This document shows, piece by piece, positions 18,266-25,788 of a DNA stretch of 64,000 nt (its first letter is position 1; every line of letters begins with the position of its first letter). Source of the stretch: Ferdinandcohnia sp047238305 (GTDB taxonomy: Bacteria; Bacillota; Bacilli; Bacillales; Bacillaceae_L); contig NZ_JBDFMO010000001.1 of the NCBI RefSeq assembly GCF_047238305.1, forward strand, positions 4,340,001-4,404,000. Direction: 5' to 3'. The translations under genes were made by a program, and so were the position numbers. The notes beneath the pieces are model-generated. The model had not been told where the DNA came from. It did no database searches and worked only from the letters and a program-made list of their open reading frames with translations.

Positions 18266-18446
18266 TCGATGTCTAACTCCAGGCGCCATCGGCTCGAGGT
18301 CTTACGCCAATCGCTTCGGAAGGTATAAGGCACCTTCTGTCAGCGCTCGTCTTAAGCTTGACTTGCACAGGAAGTGCTGACATCGACGTTTGCCACAGGA
18401 CGTGGCGGTAGTTAGTCGATGTTCCGCTACCAAGGCGCCTTGCACT
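18266..18446. repeat. Probable dispersed extragenic repeat upstream of ecsA
   Basis: A block much richer in G and C than its surroundings, bounded by AGGCGCC near 18,281 and AAGGCGCCTT near 18,432, contains several short inverted pieces. It resembles repeat families starting TGTCTA.CTCCAG that are common in Bacillus intergenic DNA. It lies in the ecsA 5' region, so it may form structure in the ecs leader or separate the divergent promoters. Copy number elsewhere in the genome cannot be seen here. Confidence 0.5.
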
Positions 18447-18509
18447 TTTCTTTTTATCATATCAAAAAATGGCTTTTTTACATAGTTAAAAAGTTTGTAT
18501 ATCTTGACT

Positions 18510-18946
18510 AGAAAAAGCCATACTAATTCTTGAAGAGGGCAAGAAAAAAGCCTTGATGTTAATCATCTACCTGGAATGAGGTGTTTGTTAAAGACAATAT
18601 CCTTGTTTTAGACGATAGCTTTTTAAACCTGTTATAAGGGGATGGTTACTTTGGGAAATGTCAGAGAAAGTGAGTTCATAACAAATTACCACTACCAACA
18701 AAATAACATTATTTTGTAAATGAGGTGTTTGTTAAAGGCTACCTAGTCGAAATATAAGTCGTAAAAAAGCTTATATCCAAAAGACAAGGGGATGGTCCGC
18801 TTGAACCACGAAATTGACTCACTCCATTAGATAAAGACTTTCATTCCTAAAAAAATGAGGTGTTTATCAAAGATACCGTTAACCTTTTAACTTAAGCCTT
18901 CTTCAAGAACAGGATGCATCCTTTGCGATTGCATCCTGTTTCTTTT
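18510..18946 (+). ncRNA. Candidate structured RNA of about 430 nt with three internal repeats
   Basis: Between the divergent ecsA and hit genes lies a region that looks like its own transcription unit. It has a promoter-like TTTACA (18477-18482) and TATATC (18498-18503). TTCTTGAAGAGGGC at 18527-18540 can pair over 14 bp (one G-U) with GCCTTCTTCAAGAA at 18896-18909, and a terminator hairpin follows at once (arms at 18908-18918 and 18930-18940, then TTTCTTTTTG). Inside the enclosing helix are three copies of ATGAGGTGTTT..TNAAAG at about 18577, 18720 and 18855, and two copies of AAGGGGATGGT at about 18637 and 18786. I match it to no known RNA family. Boundaries are approximate. Confidence 0.5.
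18908..18946 (+). terminator. Intrinsic terminator ahead of hit
   Basis: AACAGGATGCA and TGCATCCTGTT form an 11-bp stem followed by TCTTTTTG. Since it lies upstream of the hit promoter, it must end a transcript from the ecsA-hit intergenic region, the candidate RNA at 18510. Confidence 0.8.
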
Positions 18947-18966
18947 TGAATTTAGGCATGAAAATT

Positions 18967-18994
18967 TTTACATCTCTAGAACCTATGATAAAAT
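18967..18994 (+). promoter_or_regulatory. Probable sigma-A promoter of hit
   Basis: TTTACA and TAAAAT are separated by 16 bases and lie 39 bases ahead of the hit start codon, directly after the upstream terminator. Confidence 0.5.
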
Positions 18995-19032
18995 ATGGGA
19001 TAATATTTGAATTTTGAAAGGAATGGACATAA

Positions 19033-19458
19033 ATGAGTGATTGTATTTTTTGTAAGATTATCAATGGGGATATTCCAAGTGCGAAAGTATTTGAAAATGA
19101 ACACGTATTTGCTTTCTTAGACATCAGCCAAGTTTCAAAAGGACATACGCTTGTCATTCCAAAAGTACATAAAGAAAATGTATTTGAATTAACACCTGAA
19201 ATCGCACAACATATTTTTGAAGCCGTACCATCCATTGCAAATGCAATCAAACAAGAATTCAATCCGATTGGAATGAATCTTTTACAAAATAATGGCGAAC
19301 AAGCTGGACAATCTGTTTTCCACTTCCACCTCCACCTCATTCCACGTTATGGAAAAGGCGATGGATTTGGCATCGTATGGAAGTCACATGAAAATCAATA
19401 TACAGGCGAGGATTTACAAAATATCGCTTCCACTATATCTAAAGCCATCCAAAATTAA
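19033..19458 (+). CDS. hit: HIT-family nucleotide-binding protein Hit
   Basis: This 141-residue protein is a histidine-triad hydrolase of the Hint branch, acting on AMP-linked or similar nucleotides in the cytoplasm. It begins CIFCKIINGDIPSAKVFEN and carries the catalytic HFHLHLIPR (HxHxH motif) near residue 99. The ATG follows GAAAGGAATGG. Its place divergent from ecsA matches B. subtilis. Confidence 0.93.
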   Translation: MSDCIFCKIINGDIPSAKVFENEHVFAFLDISQVSKGHTLVIPKVHKENVFELTPEIAQHIFEAVPSIANAIKQEFNPIGMNLLQNNGEQAGQSVFHFHLHLIPRYGKGDGFGIVWKSHENQYTGEDLQNIASTISKAIQN

Positions 19459-19466
19459 TCATTACC

Positions 19467-19495
19467 GACAGGACTTTTTAAGTCTTGTCTTTTTT
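19467..19495 (+). terminator. Terminator after hit
   Basis: GACAGGACTT and AAGTCTTGTC pair with a short loop, followed by TTTTTTATT. Confidence 0.85.
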
Positions 19496-19608
19496 ATTGC
19501 CATGTTAGCGTTTTCTTCATTCTTTTCAAAAAATTTCACTTTTTTTTTCATAAAAACGTGATAAGATAGCTTTATTCATCTAAAGCGATAAAATAGGAGG
19601 AATCAACC

Positions 19609-20691
19609 ATGCAACGAGCTTACAATTTTAATGCCGGTCCTTCTGCTCTGCCACTTGAAGTGTTAAATCGTGCACAAGCCGAGCTAGTTAATTTCAAAGG
19701 AACTGGTATGTCAGTGATGGAACTAAGCCATCGCAGCAAGGAATATGATCAAGTTCATCAACAAGCTATTTCTGATTTACGTACCCTTTTGCAGATTCCA
19801 GATGACTACCAGGTGTTATTTTTACAAGGAGGCGCTAGTCTACAGTTCTCAATGATTCCAATGAATTTTTTAACTCCTGGTAAAACAGCAGATTACATTT
19901 TAACTGGTTCTTGGTCTCAAAAGGCACTTGAAGAAGCAAATAAGCTTGGGGAAACCAATGTCATTGCATCAAGCAAAGACGAAAAATATAGCTATATCCC
20001 TGAAGTAAATGGGGACAACCATTCGACTAACTCTGCATATGTTCACATTACCTCTAACAACACAATCTATGGAACACAATGGGAGAAATACCCAAGCTAC
20101 ACGGATGTCCCATTAATTGCAGATATGTCTAGTGATATTTTATGCAGAGAAACAAATGTGGAGCAGTTTGGGATGATCTATGCAGGTGCCCAAAAAAATC
20201 TTGGTCCTTCTGGTGTAACAGTTGCTATTATTAAGGATTCCCTATTAAAACAAAGGAACAGCAATCTGCCAACAATGTTGGATTACCATACACATGTTAA
20301 GTCAAATTCTCTTTATAATACACCACCAACTTTTTCTATTTATATGCTATCACTTGTCCTTGATTGGGTGATGGAACAAGGTGGAGTGCCCGTGATTGAA
20401 GCAAGAAACAAGGAAAAAGCAGCACTTTTATATCATACAATTGATGAATCAGAAGGTTTCTATAAAGCACATGCAAAGGTAGGCAGCCGTTCCATTATGA
20501 ACGTGTCCTACACACTTCCAAGTGAAGAATTAACGAAAAAGTTCTTAGCACAAGCGAAAGAAAAAGGTTTTGTTGGGCTAAATGGACATCGTTCTATCGG
20601 TGGCTGCCGTGCATCCATCTACAATGCGGTTCCATATGAATCTGTTGAAGCGCTTGTTTTATTTATGAAAGCCTTTAAATCAGAAAATTAG
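19609..20691 (+). CDS. serC: Phosphoserine aminotransferase SerC
   Basis: The 360-residue protein is a PLP-dependent class V aminotransferase that converts 3-phosphohydroxypyruvate to phosphoserine, and likely serves pyridoxine synthesis too. It starts with NFNAGPSALPLEVL, has GTGMSVMELSHRSKEY, LFLQGGASLQF for cofactor binding, and the PLP lysine in YAGAQKNLGPSGVT. The C-terminus has GHRSIGGCRASIYNA, diagnostic of SerC. An ideal AGGAGGAATCAACC precedes the ATG. Confidence 0.95.
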   Translation: MQRAYNFNAGPSALPLEVLNRAQAELVNFKGTGMSVMELSHRSKEYDQVHQQAISDLRTLLQIPDDYQVLFLQGGASLQFSMIPMNFLTPGKTADYILTGSWSQKALEEANKLGETNVIASSKDEKYSYIPEVNGDNHSTNSAYVHITSNNTIYGTQWEKYPSYTDVPLIADMSSDILCRETNVEQFGMIYAGAQKNLGPSGVTVAIIKDSLLKQRNSNLPTMLDYHTHVKSNSLYNTPPTFSIYMLSLVLDWVMEQGGVPVIEARNKEKAALLYHTIDESEGFYKAHAKVGSRSIMNVSYTLPSEELTKKFLAQAKEKGFVGLNGHRSIGGCRASIYNAVPYESVEALVLFMKAFKSEN

Positions 20692-20695
20692 AACT

Positions 20696-20723
20696 TTCAA
20701 GTAGGATGATAGTCTGATATAAT
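20696..20723 (+). promoter_or_regulatory. Probable trpP promoter
   Basis: TTCAAG and a perfect TATAAT are separated by 16 bases and lie about 88 bases upstream of trpP, just after serC, so trpP likely has its own transcript with an untranslated leader. Confidence 0.55.
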
Positions 20724-20743
20724 TAAAGGTAAGATTTTTGCAA

Positions 20744-20809
20744 TAGGCAATGAGTGCACTATTGGAGAATCCAAAAAAATATAGCTTAGTAAAGCTGAGG
20801 AGAGATGAG
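20744..20809 (+). promoter_or_regulatory. TRAP-type (G/U)AG repeat site overlapping the trpP ribosome binding site
   Basis: The trpP leader holds eight TAG or GAG triplets at about 20744, 20752, 20765, 20782, 20787, 20797, 20800 and 20807; the last three cover the Shine-Dalgarno sequence GAGGAGAG. In B. subtilis the tryptophan-activated protein TRAP binds such triplets in trpP mRNA and blocks translation. Spacing here is uneven, so affinity is uncertain, but number and position fit the known mechanism. Confidence 0.65.
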
Positions 20810-20811
20810 AA

Positions 20812-21330
20812 ATGAATACAAAGGTTTTAGTATTTTTATCATTATTAGTTGGAATGGGTGCTGTTTTGCATACAGTTATGCCTCCGATCTACCTAGGAAT
20901 GAAACCTGACTTAATGTTAGTCATGATGTTTTTAGGAATTATGTTATTTCCTGAAAAAAAATACGTTCTTCTTGTTGCGATTGTCGCTGGTGTTATTTCA
21001 GCATTAACAACAAACTTCCCAGGTGGTCAAATTGCGAACCCAGTTGATAAGTTAGTATCAGCATTCGTATTCTACGGCATTTTCATGGCTGCAAGAAAGC
21101 ACACACAATCACTTGTAATGGTATGTACTGTTACCGCAGTAGGAATTTTAGTTTCTGGAACTGTTTTCTTGACTACTGCACTGTTTATTGCTGGTCTACC
21201 TGGAACATTCATCGGATTGTTCATTAGTGTAGTCCTCCCAGCAACTGTAATGGGTACAATTGCAATGGCGATTATTCACCCAGTTGCACAACAAATTATT
21301 AAACGTACAAACTTTACAGTAAGTGCATAA
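20812..21330 (+). CDS. trpP: Tryptophan transporter TrpP
   Basis: This 172-residue protein has about five transmembrane segments and matches the TrpP/YhaG family (MGAVLHTVMPPIYLGMKPDL, GGQIANPVDKLVSAFVFYG). It imports tryptophan. It stands between serC and yhaL as in B. subtilis, and its leader carries a TRAP-binding-like triplet array. Confidence 0.92.
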   Translation: MNTKVLVFLSLLVGMGAVLHTVMPPIYLGMKPDLMLVMMFLGIMLFPEKKYVLLVAIVAGVISALTTNFPGGQIANPVDKLVSAFVFYGIFMAARKHTQSLVMVCTVTAVGILVSGTVFLTTALFIAGLPGTFIGLFISVVLPATVMGTIAMAIIHPVAQQIIKRTNFTVSA

Positions 21331-21343
21331 TCAGATTTTCATG

Positions 21344-21376
21344 GGGTGTCCGACTAGGTTGTCGGGCACCCTTTTT
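21344..21376 (+). terminator. Terminator after trpP
   Basis: GGGTGTCCGAC and GTCGGGCACCC form an 11-bp stem with one mismatch, followed by TTTTT. Confidence 0.85.
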
Positions 21377-21394
21377 CTGTTTATGAATTTTGCT

Positions 21395-21507
21395 AAAATC
21401 GATAGAAATGAATTAAAACCGATAGAACACAAATAAAACCGATAGAATCGAAATAAAATCGATAGAATCGAATTATCGTCGATAGAATTCAAATAAACGC
21501 TGATAGG
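21395..21507. repeat. Five and a half copies of a 20-bp repeat with core CGATAGAA
   Basis: Successive 20-base units such as AAAATCGATAGAAATGAATT, AAAACCGATAGAACACAAAT and AAAATCGATAGAATCGAATT stand head to tail after the trpP terminator. The core (T/C)CGATAGAA is nearly invariant while the rest drifts. Twenty bases is close to two helical turns, so the cores lie on one face of the DNA. No protein frame of interest crosses it. Confidence 0.88.
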
Positions 21508-21602
21508 CTCTCCTATCAATCAAAAATCTATGAGATTTAGTGATATCTAGTGAATTTTCATCATATAGTAGAAGTAAAAAGTGGGACAAGGAGTGGATAG
21601 CG

Positions 21603-21800
21603 ATGTTATCAGTACCGTGGTTTGTATATGTAGCATTATTTGGAGTACTTTTTAGTGCATATATGGTGATTCGAACAACTAGGGAGGAAAAGCAGATTGA
21701 AGACTCTTACATTGAGCAGGAAGGTAATGTTTACATCGAACGAATGAACGATGAAAAGGAACGACGTACAAAACGAATGAATAAACCAGAAGCAATGTAA
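21603..21800 (+). CDS. yhaL: Sporulation protein YhaL
   Basis: The 65-residue protein has one N-terminal membrane helix (VPWFVYVALFGVLFSAYMVI) and a charged cytoplasmic tail (REEKQIEDSYIEQEGNVYIE). Length, shape and its location beside prsA match YhaL, annotated as sporulation-related in B. subtilis. The start at 21603 has AAGGAGTGG upstream; earlier in-frame starts lack this. Upstream, GATATC and CATATAGT are 14 bases apart, like a sigma-E promoter, which is only suggestive. Confidence 0.75.
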   Translation: MLSVPWFVYVALFGVLFSAYMVIRTTREEKQIEDSYIEQEGNVYIERMNDEKERRTKRMNKPEAM

Positions 21801-21876
21801 AATTGATAAACATTATCATACCCCTATCATCGGATTGTAACCTAGGTTTGATGAATCTAAAGCTAGACAATTGAAA

Positions 21877-21908
21877 AAAGGACCGTTTTGTCATAAAACG
21901 GTCCTTTT
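21877..21908. terminator. Bidirectional terminator between yhaL and prsA
   Basis: AAAGGACCGTTTT and AAAACGGTCCTTTT form a 13-bp stem with A and T runs on either side, placed between the convergent genes. Confidence 0.85.
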
Positions 21909-21925
21909 CTATGTTTGCACACTAC

Positions 21926-22801
21926 TTATTCTGCAGCAGGTTCAGTATTAAATAAATCTTTAAATTCTTTATCCTTCACTTTCACATCTGCACCTTCAAT
22001 TGCTTTATCTAAAGCTTTTTGAAGAGTAGTACCAGATTGATCTGCTTGAAGTAAAGCTTTGCGGATTTCATCTTTCTTTTCCTGATCCATCTTATCGAAA
22101 CCTTCAGTAGTTCCTGTTACTTTAATGATATGGTAACCATACTGTGATTCAATAATATCGCTTGTTTCGCCTTCTTTAAGAGCAAATGCAGCTTCTTCAA
22201 ATTCAGGAACCATTCGGCCTTTTCCGAACCAGCCTAGGTCTCCACCATTTTGAGCTGTACTATCATCAGAGTATTCCTTTGCAACATCCTCGAATTTTTC
22301 GCCGCTATCAAGCTTAGCCTTAACTTCTTCGATTTTCTTTTTAGCTGCTGCCTTTTGTTCGTCAGTTACTTCTGCAGATGGATTATCAGAGAATTTTGCT
22401 AAGATATGGCTAGCCTTAACTACTTCGCCTTCTTTTACTTCAACTTCGTCCAATGCTGCTTTTTCTTTTAGCATGTCAGATTTTAGAAGCTCGCGAACAA
22501 AATCTTCGCCGTTTTGCTCAACAATTGCATCAAATTGAGCACCTAATGCAGCTTGCATTTCCTTATATTTTGCGTCTAATTCTTTATCGGTAACTTCATA
22601 TTTCTCAGATAACACTTTTGTATAAACCAAATCTTTAAGGATAACAGCACCTGCTTGGTCCTTCATTGCATTATATAGTTCTTCTTTTGTTACGTTTCCT
22701 GCTTTAGTTTCGACAAGCACTGCTGAATCGTCGGCATTGTTACAAGCGCTTAATCCAAATATACCTACTGCTGCCGTTAGAGCAATTATTGATTTCTTCA
22801 T
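21926..22801 (-). CDS. prsA: Foldase lipoprotein PrsA (parvulin-type peptidyl-prolyl isomerase)
   Basis: PrsA folds exported proteins on the outer side of the membrane. The 291-residue precursor has a lipoprotein signal ending LSAC (Cys20), a helical chaperone domain, and a parvulin PPIC domain with KASHILAKFSDNPS, GGDLGWFGKGRMVPEFEEAA and SQYGYHIIKVTG (about residues 130-230). The start at 22801 follows TAGGAGTG; eight extra codons upstream are in frame but precede the natural signal peptide. Confidence 0.95.
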   Translation of the reverse strand: MKKSIIALTAAVGIFGLSACNNADDSAVLVETKAGNVTKEELYNAMKDQAGAVILKDLVYTKVLSEKYEVTDKELDAKYKEMQAALGAQFDAIVEQNGEDFVRELLKSDMLKEKAALDEVEVKEGEVVKASHILAKFSDNPSAEVTDEQKAAAKKKIEEVKAKLDSGEKFEDVAKEYSDDSTAQNGGDLGWFGKGRMVPEFEEAAFALKEGETSDIIESQYGYHIIKVTGTTEGFDKMDQEKKDEIRKALLQADQSGTTLQKALDKAIEGADVKVKDKEFKDLFNTEPAAE

Positions 22802-23108
22802 TACACACACTCCTACTATGTACAATTTTTATATACGATTTGTCCAAGGGTACAAAAATTACTATAACATACTTTTAAAAAAGAAAGAAAACATTTTCTA
22901 AAAAGATATCCAAAAATATGGGACATTCGTACAGTCAGATAAGGTTTTTGGGAATAGGATTATAGTGAACTGAGTAAAGGCAAGAGCTTTCAAAGGTTCA
23001 AAACTATAGATAATTGTGAAAAAGAATTACTAAAGGCGAGACAACCGCCTATTCGTTCACAAATAATTTCGCATAAAATACCGTACTAAGGAAAATGGAG
23101 GTGTAATT
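22802..23108. other. Intergenic region with a possible sporulation promoter
   Basis: I see no gene here. Its end nearest the YjcZ-family gene carries CATAAAATA at 23072-23080, which fits the sigma-K -10 pattern CATANNNTA, but no clear -35 partner was found. Confidence 0.3.
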
Positions 23109-23201
23109 ATGGGTTACGCTGGTGGATTCGGTGGTGGATTTGCGCTAATCGTCGTTTTATTCATCCTATTAGTTATTATTGGCGCTTCTTGGGTTTACTA
23201 A
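23109..23201 (+). CDS. YjcZ-family sporulation small membrane protein (30 aa)
   Basis: A 30-residue open frame begins MGYAGGFGGGFALIVVLFIL and ends with GASWVY after one hydrophobic helix, the typical YjcZ-family pattern of a Gly/Tyr-rich head and GASWVY-like tail. It has a strong GGAGGTG ribosome binding site. It is too short for ordinary gene calling. Members of this family are made during sporulation in bacilli; the exact role is not known. Confidence 0.85.
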   Translation: MGYAGGFGGGFALIVVLFILLVIIGASWVY

Positions 23202-23242
23202 AAGCTCCTCTGCAATAGGAGATTGTAAAATTTACAAAAAGA

Positions 23243-23273
23243 AAAGGATGGCTCCAGTAATAAGCCATCCTTT
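23243..23273. terminator. Hairpin between the YjcZ gene and the next minus-strand gene
   Basis: AAAGGATGGCT and AGCCATCCTTT pair over 11 bp; runs on both sides allow it to serve either strand. Confidence 0.7.
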
Positions 23274-23281
23274 CTCCATTT

Positions 23282-23476
23282 TCACGTAAACAAGACCTCT
23301 ACATAAGATGAGATCAGCAAAATAGTAATCAAAATATTGATTGTTCGATAAACTTTTGGCTGGCGGTCATCAGGAATTTCTTTTTGCTCACAAAGCCGGT
23401 AAGTCATTTGATTAATGTAAAATAAAATAAAAGCAGCAAATGGAATATAAAATATGATCACTCCTAATCCCCCCAT
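23282..23476 (-). CDS. Small two-helix membrane protein (64 aa)
   Basis: I do not recognise the family. The protein has two hydrophobic helices (GVIIFYIPFAAFILFYI and INILITILLISSYVEVLF) joined by a charged loop (RLCEQKEIPDDRQPK). The ATG at 23476 has only a weak upstream site; a GTG at 23461 lies six bases after GGGGGGA and may be the real start. It is on its own between hairpins. Confidence 0.6.
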   Translation of the reverse strand: MGGLGVIIFYIPFAAFILFYINQMTYRLCEQKEIPDDRQPKVYRTINILITILLISSYVEVLFT

Positions 23477-23549
23477 CTTTAAATGCGCCTTGGCATATCA
23501 AATCTTAGTCACCACTGAAGTTTTTATCTATTTCGCACCCATGTGAAAA

Positions 23550-24089
23550 TTAATTGTGAATTAAGATATCATAGCCGTCTTCTATTTCTTCAACAGTACA
23601 AGACCTTGGCGCCTTAATAAACTGACCTAAATAAATAAAGTCTGGAACACATAAACCAAAATTAATCGCTGCGATAATGGAAAAATAATGAATATAGCCT
23701 GGAAATAAAACACATGCACCAAGCATAAGGACTGTCATGAGTAAAAATGGTGTACCCATTACACAAATTATAAACGGTTTAGAAAGTGAGTGTTTTGAAC
23801 GTGTCGAAACTACTGGAATAATACCGTACATCCATTTAAACTTTACTGTAAGCTTCTTATTAAATATCCAGAATGGTAAAACATGCAATGTCGCATGTAT
23901 TGGATAAATGAATAATAAAGCTAATAAAAGATAAATTGCTCCATCTTCTCTAAGTTCAACAGAAGAATACATAAGATTCAATGGCAAATAAAAAAGAATA
24001 AATGCTATAAACATTGATATAAAGGATATCAAGATAATTCGATGGAATCCATAATCCCTTGAAAGATTAATGGTTTTCCAGCAAGTCAT
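23550..24089 (-). CDS. DUF3267-type integral membrane protein
   Basis: The 179-residue protein has four to five membrane helices and the DUF3267 core LLLALLFIYPIHATLHVLPF, where HATLH takes the place of the HExxH-like metal motif found in related membrane proteins, followed by GTPFLLMTVLMLGACVLFPG. Catalytic ability is doubtful with an alanine in the HExxH position. Function unknown. Confidence 0.75.
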   Translation of the reverse strand: MTCWKTINLSRDYGFHRIILISFISMFIAFILFYLPLNLMYSSVELREDGAIYLLLALLFIYPIHATLHVLPFWIFNKKLTVKFKWMYGIIPVVSTRSKHSLSKPFIICVMGTPFLLMTVLMLGACVLFPGYIHYFSIIAAINFGLCVPDFIYLGQFIKAPRSCTVEEIEDGYDILIHN

Positions 24090-24305
24090 ACCAAATCACC
24101 GTCCGCAATCATAAGAAGTAAAATAAATAAAATCATTATCAAAATTAGATACTCTAAACTTACTAAATTACTTTACTTTGTTTCTCACAAAAATGCAATA
24201 GGTATCTAAAAGAACGATAAAATACACGTTTTTTCGACTTTTTTCGCGTTATTTGGGCATATTAAAATTGATAGCTAGGTGATTGATTTAACTGGAGTGT
24301 GGAAT

Positions 24306-24647
24306 ATGGAGACCTTTGAAGAGCGACTTGCACGTCTTGAGTTTTATCAGTCTTTAATCCTCCCCCTTTTAGGTGAGAAGTTACCCACTTTTCACAAAAT
24401 GATTATGGAGGCTGGATTAACAAAAACAGACGTTGAATACCTATTACAAAATTGTGAAGAAATGAGCAAAGAGTATAAAAAACAAAAAGCGGAGGGATTT
24501 ATTGGTTTCACACCGCTTTTAACTTTATTTGTAGGGATGCTTCATCCGCGTTTAGATCCAAAAGTAACAATTAACGTCCTAGCACAAGAAAGAAAATACG
24601 CCCCTTTAATGGAAGAGTTTAAAGGGATAATTGATACAATCAAATAG
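24306..24647 (+). CDS. yhaI: YhaI family protein (DUF1878)
   Basis: This 113-residue soluble helical protein (METFEERLARLEFYQSLIL..., DVEYLLQNCEEMSKEYKKQK, GMLHPRLDPKVTINVLAQ) corresponds to YhaI, a DUF1878 protein. Starting at 24306 gives the B. subtilis length and uses CTGGAGTG; a GTG nine codons earlier is less likely. It is convergent with scoC, as expected for the region. No function is established. Confidence 0.82.
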   Translation: METFEERLARLEFYQSLILPLLGEKLPTFHKMIMEAGLTKTDVEYLLQNCEEMSKEYKKQKAEGFIGFTPLLTLFVGMLHPRLDPKVTINVLAQERKYAPLMEEFKGIIDTIK

Positions 24648-24654
24648 CCTTTAT

Positions 24655-25233
24655 TTACATTTCTAATTTCTCTTCTACTCGTTTATAAAGCTTTCCATCT
24701 ACTTCGATAAAGTCATCTTCGAAATTTTTAAAAGATTTTTCAAAGATTTCCATATAATCATCTCCATAAATATTGCGTACAATGCTCATTACTTCAACAA
24801 TTTCTGGGAACTTTCCGTAAAGTTTCTTAAGTGGTATCGCACCTTCTAATACCCCATTTTTACTAGGATTATAGGCTTCCACAATTTTTAAAAAGATTTC
24901 TTCTCCCTTTGGAGTTAACTCGATATACGTGTTACACTTATCATTTTCCTTTTTTGAAAATTGTAGCAGTCCACGTTCCTCTAACTTTTTAGAAAAGTTA
25001 AATGCAGTCGAAACATGCATAACTCCAAATTTAGCAATCTCTGAAATAGAAGCACCTCTTAAATGATACGCTATCCAAATAATATGATGTTCATTAATAT
25101 TCAAGTCATAAGGCTTGATCCATTGTTGCCAGTCCTTTTCAATAGACTTCCATAGTGCCTTACTAAGTTGTGCGATTCTCTGACTAAAAAGGAGCGCTTC
25201 TTTGATGGAGGCCATTTTTTCTTCATGTTTCAT
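24655..25233 (-). CDS. scoC: MarR-family transition-state regulator ScoC (Hpr)
   Basis: ScoC represses exoprotease, sporulation and peptide-transport genes in the transition to stationary phase. This 192-residue protein has the MarR wing-helix region NINEHHIIWIAYHLRGASIS, EIAKFGVMHVSTAFNFSKKL and EERGLLQFSKKENDKCNTYI, followed by the ScoC-specific C-terminal extension ending DGKLYKRVEEKLEM. The start at 25233 is preceded by GTGGGTGGATCT. The gene keeps its normal neighbours yhaI and yhaH. Confidence 0.93.
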   Translation of the reverse strand: MKHEEKMASIKEALLFSQRIAQLSKALWKSIEKDWQQWIKPYDLNINEHHIIWIAYHLRGASISEIAKFGVMHVSTAFNFSKKLEERGLLQFSKKENDKCNTYIELTPKGEEIFLKIVEAYNPSKNGVLEGAIPLKKLYGKFPEIVEVMSIVRNIYGDDYMEIFEKSFKNFEDDFIEVDGKLYKRVEEKLEM

Positions 25234-25342
25234 AGATCCACCCACTTTTCTATTTTCTCTTATTACTATTATGCCAATAAAATAAAAATTAATAAAGATG
25301 TAAATTTACAAAATTTTTAAATTAAGTGAAAAAAATTAGTAT

Positions 25343-25702
25343 TCACTTGGTTGTAACCGTTTTTTCAAGCTTTTCTAAAGCGCTCTCTATTTCTAAAAGC
25401 TCTTTTTGAATATTTTTTTGATTACCTTCAATTTCTCTTTTCCAATGATCAAATGAGTTTTTAACATCAGCAGAAATTTCGGTTATCGCACTTACGGCCT
25501 GTTTAGTTGATTTAGAAACCTGTTCAGTAAGAGACTTCCCTTCCGAAACTACCTGAGACAGTGATTCAGAAAGTTGTCTTTGATTATTTTTTAAAGTCCT
25601 TCTAACTTCCTTTCCAGAAGATGGAGTACTTAAAAGGACAGAAACACCACCGATTACACTTCCAATTAACAATCCATAAAAAAGAGATTTTGTTGACGTC
25701 AT
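25343..25702 (-). CDS. yhaH: YtxH-domain protein YhaH
   Basis: The 119-residue protein begins with a short YtxH-type membrane segment (SLFYGLLIGSVIGGVSVLLS, then TPSSGKEVRR) and continues as a long coiled coil. It matches YhaH beside scoC in B. subtilis, a general-stress-related protein with no known activity. The start at 25702 has TTAAGGAGTGATTAAG upstream. Confidence 0.85.
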   Translation of the reverse strand: MTSTKSLFYGLLIGSVIGGVSVLLSTPSSGKEVRRTLKNNQRQLSESLSQVVSEGKSLTEQVSKSTKQAVSAITEISADVKNSFDHWKREIEGNQKNIQKELLEIESALEKLEKTVTTK

Positions 25703-25788
25703 CTTAATCACTCCTTAAAAAACCCATCATTTACAGAATTCCACAAAAAATGCAAAAATCCTTTTTCATTTTCATATTTTTTACAAAA

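Noticed and set aside
18576..18900. Three very short peptides starting MRC within the repeats between ecsA and hit
   Set aside because: They have no ribosome binding sites and differ in length and sequence after six residues; the repeats are better explained as RNA elements.
18903..19340. Minus-strand frame of 145 codons
   Set aside because: It lies opposite hit, which is a clear gene with the HIT motif.
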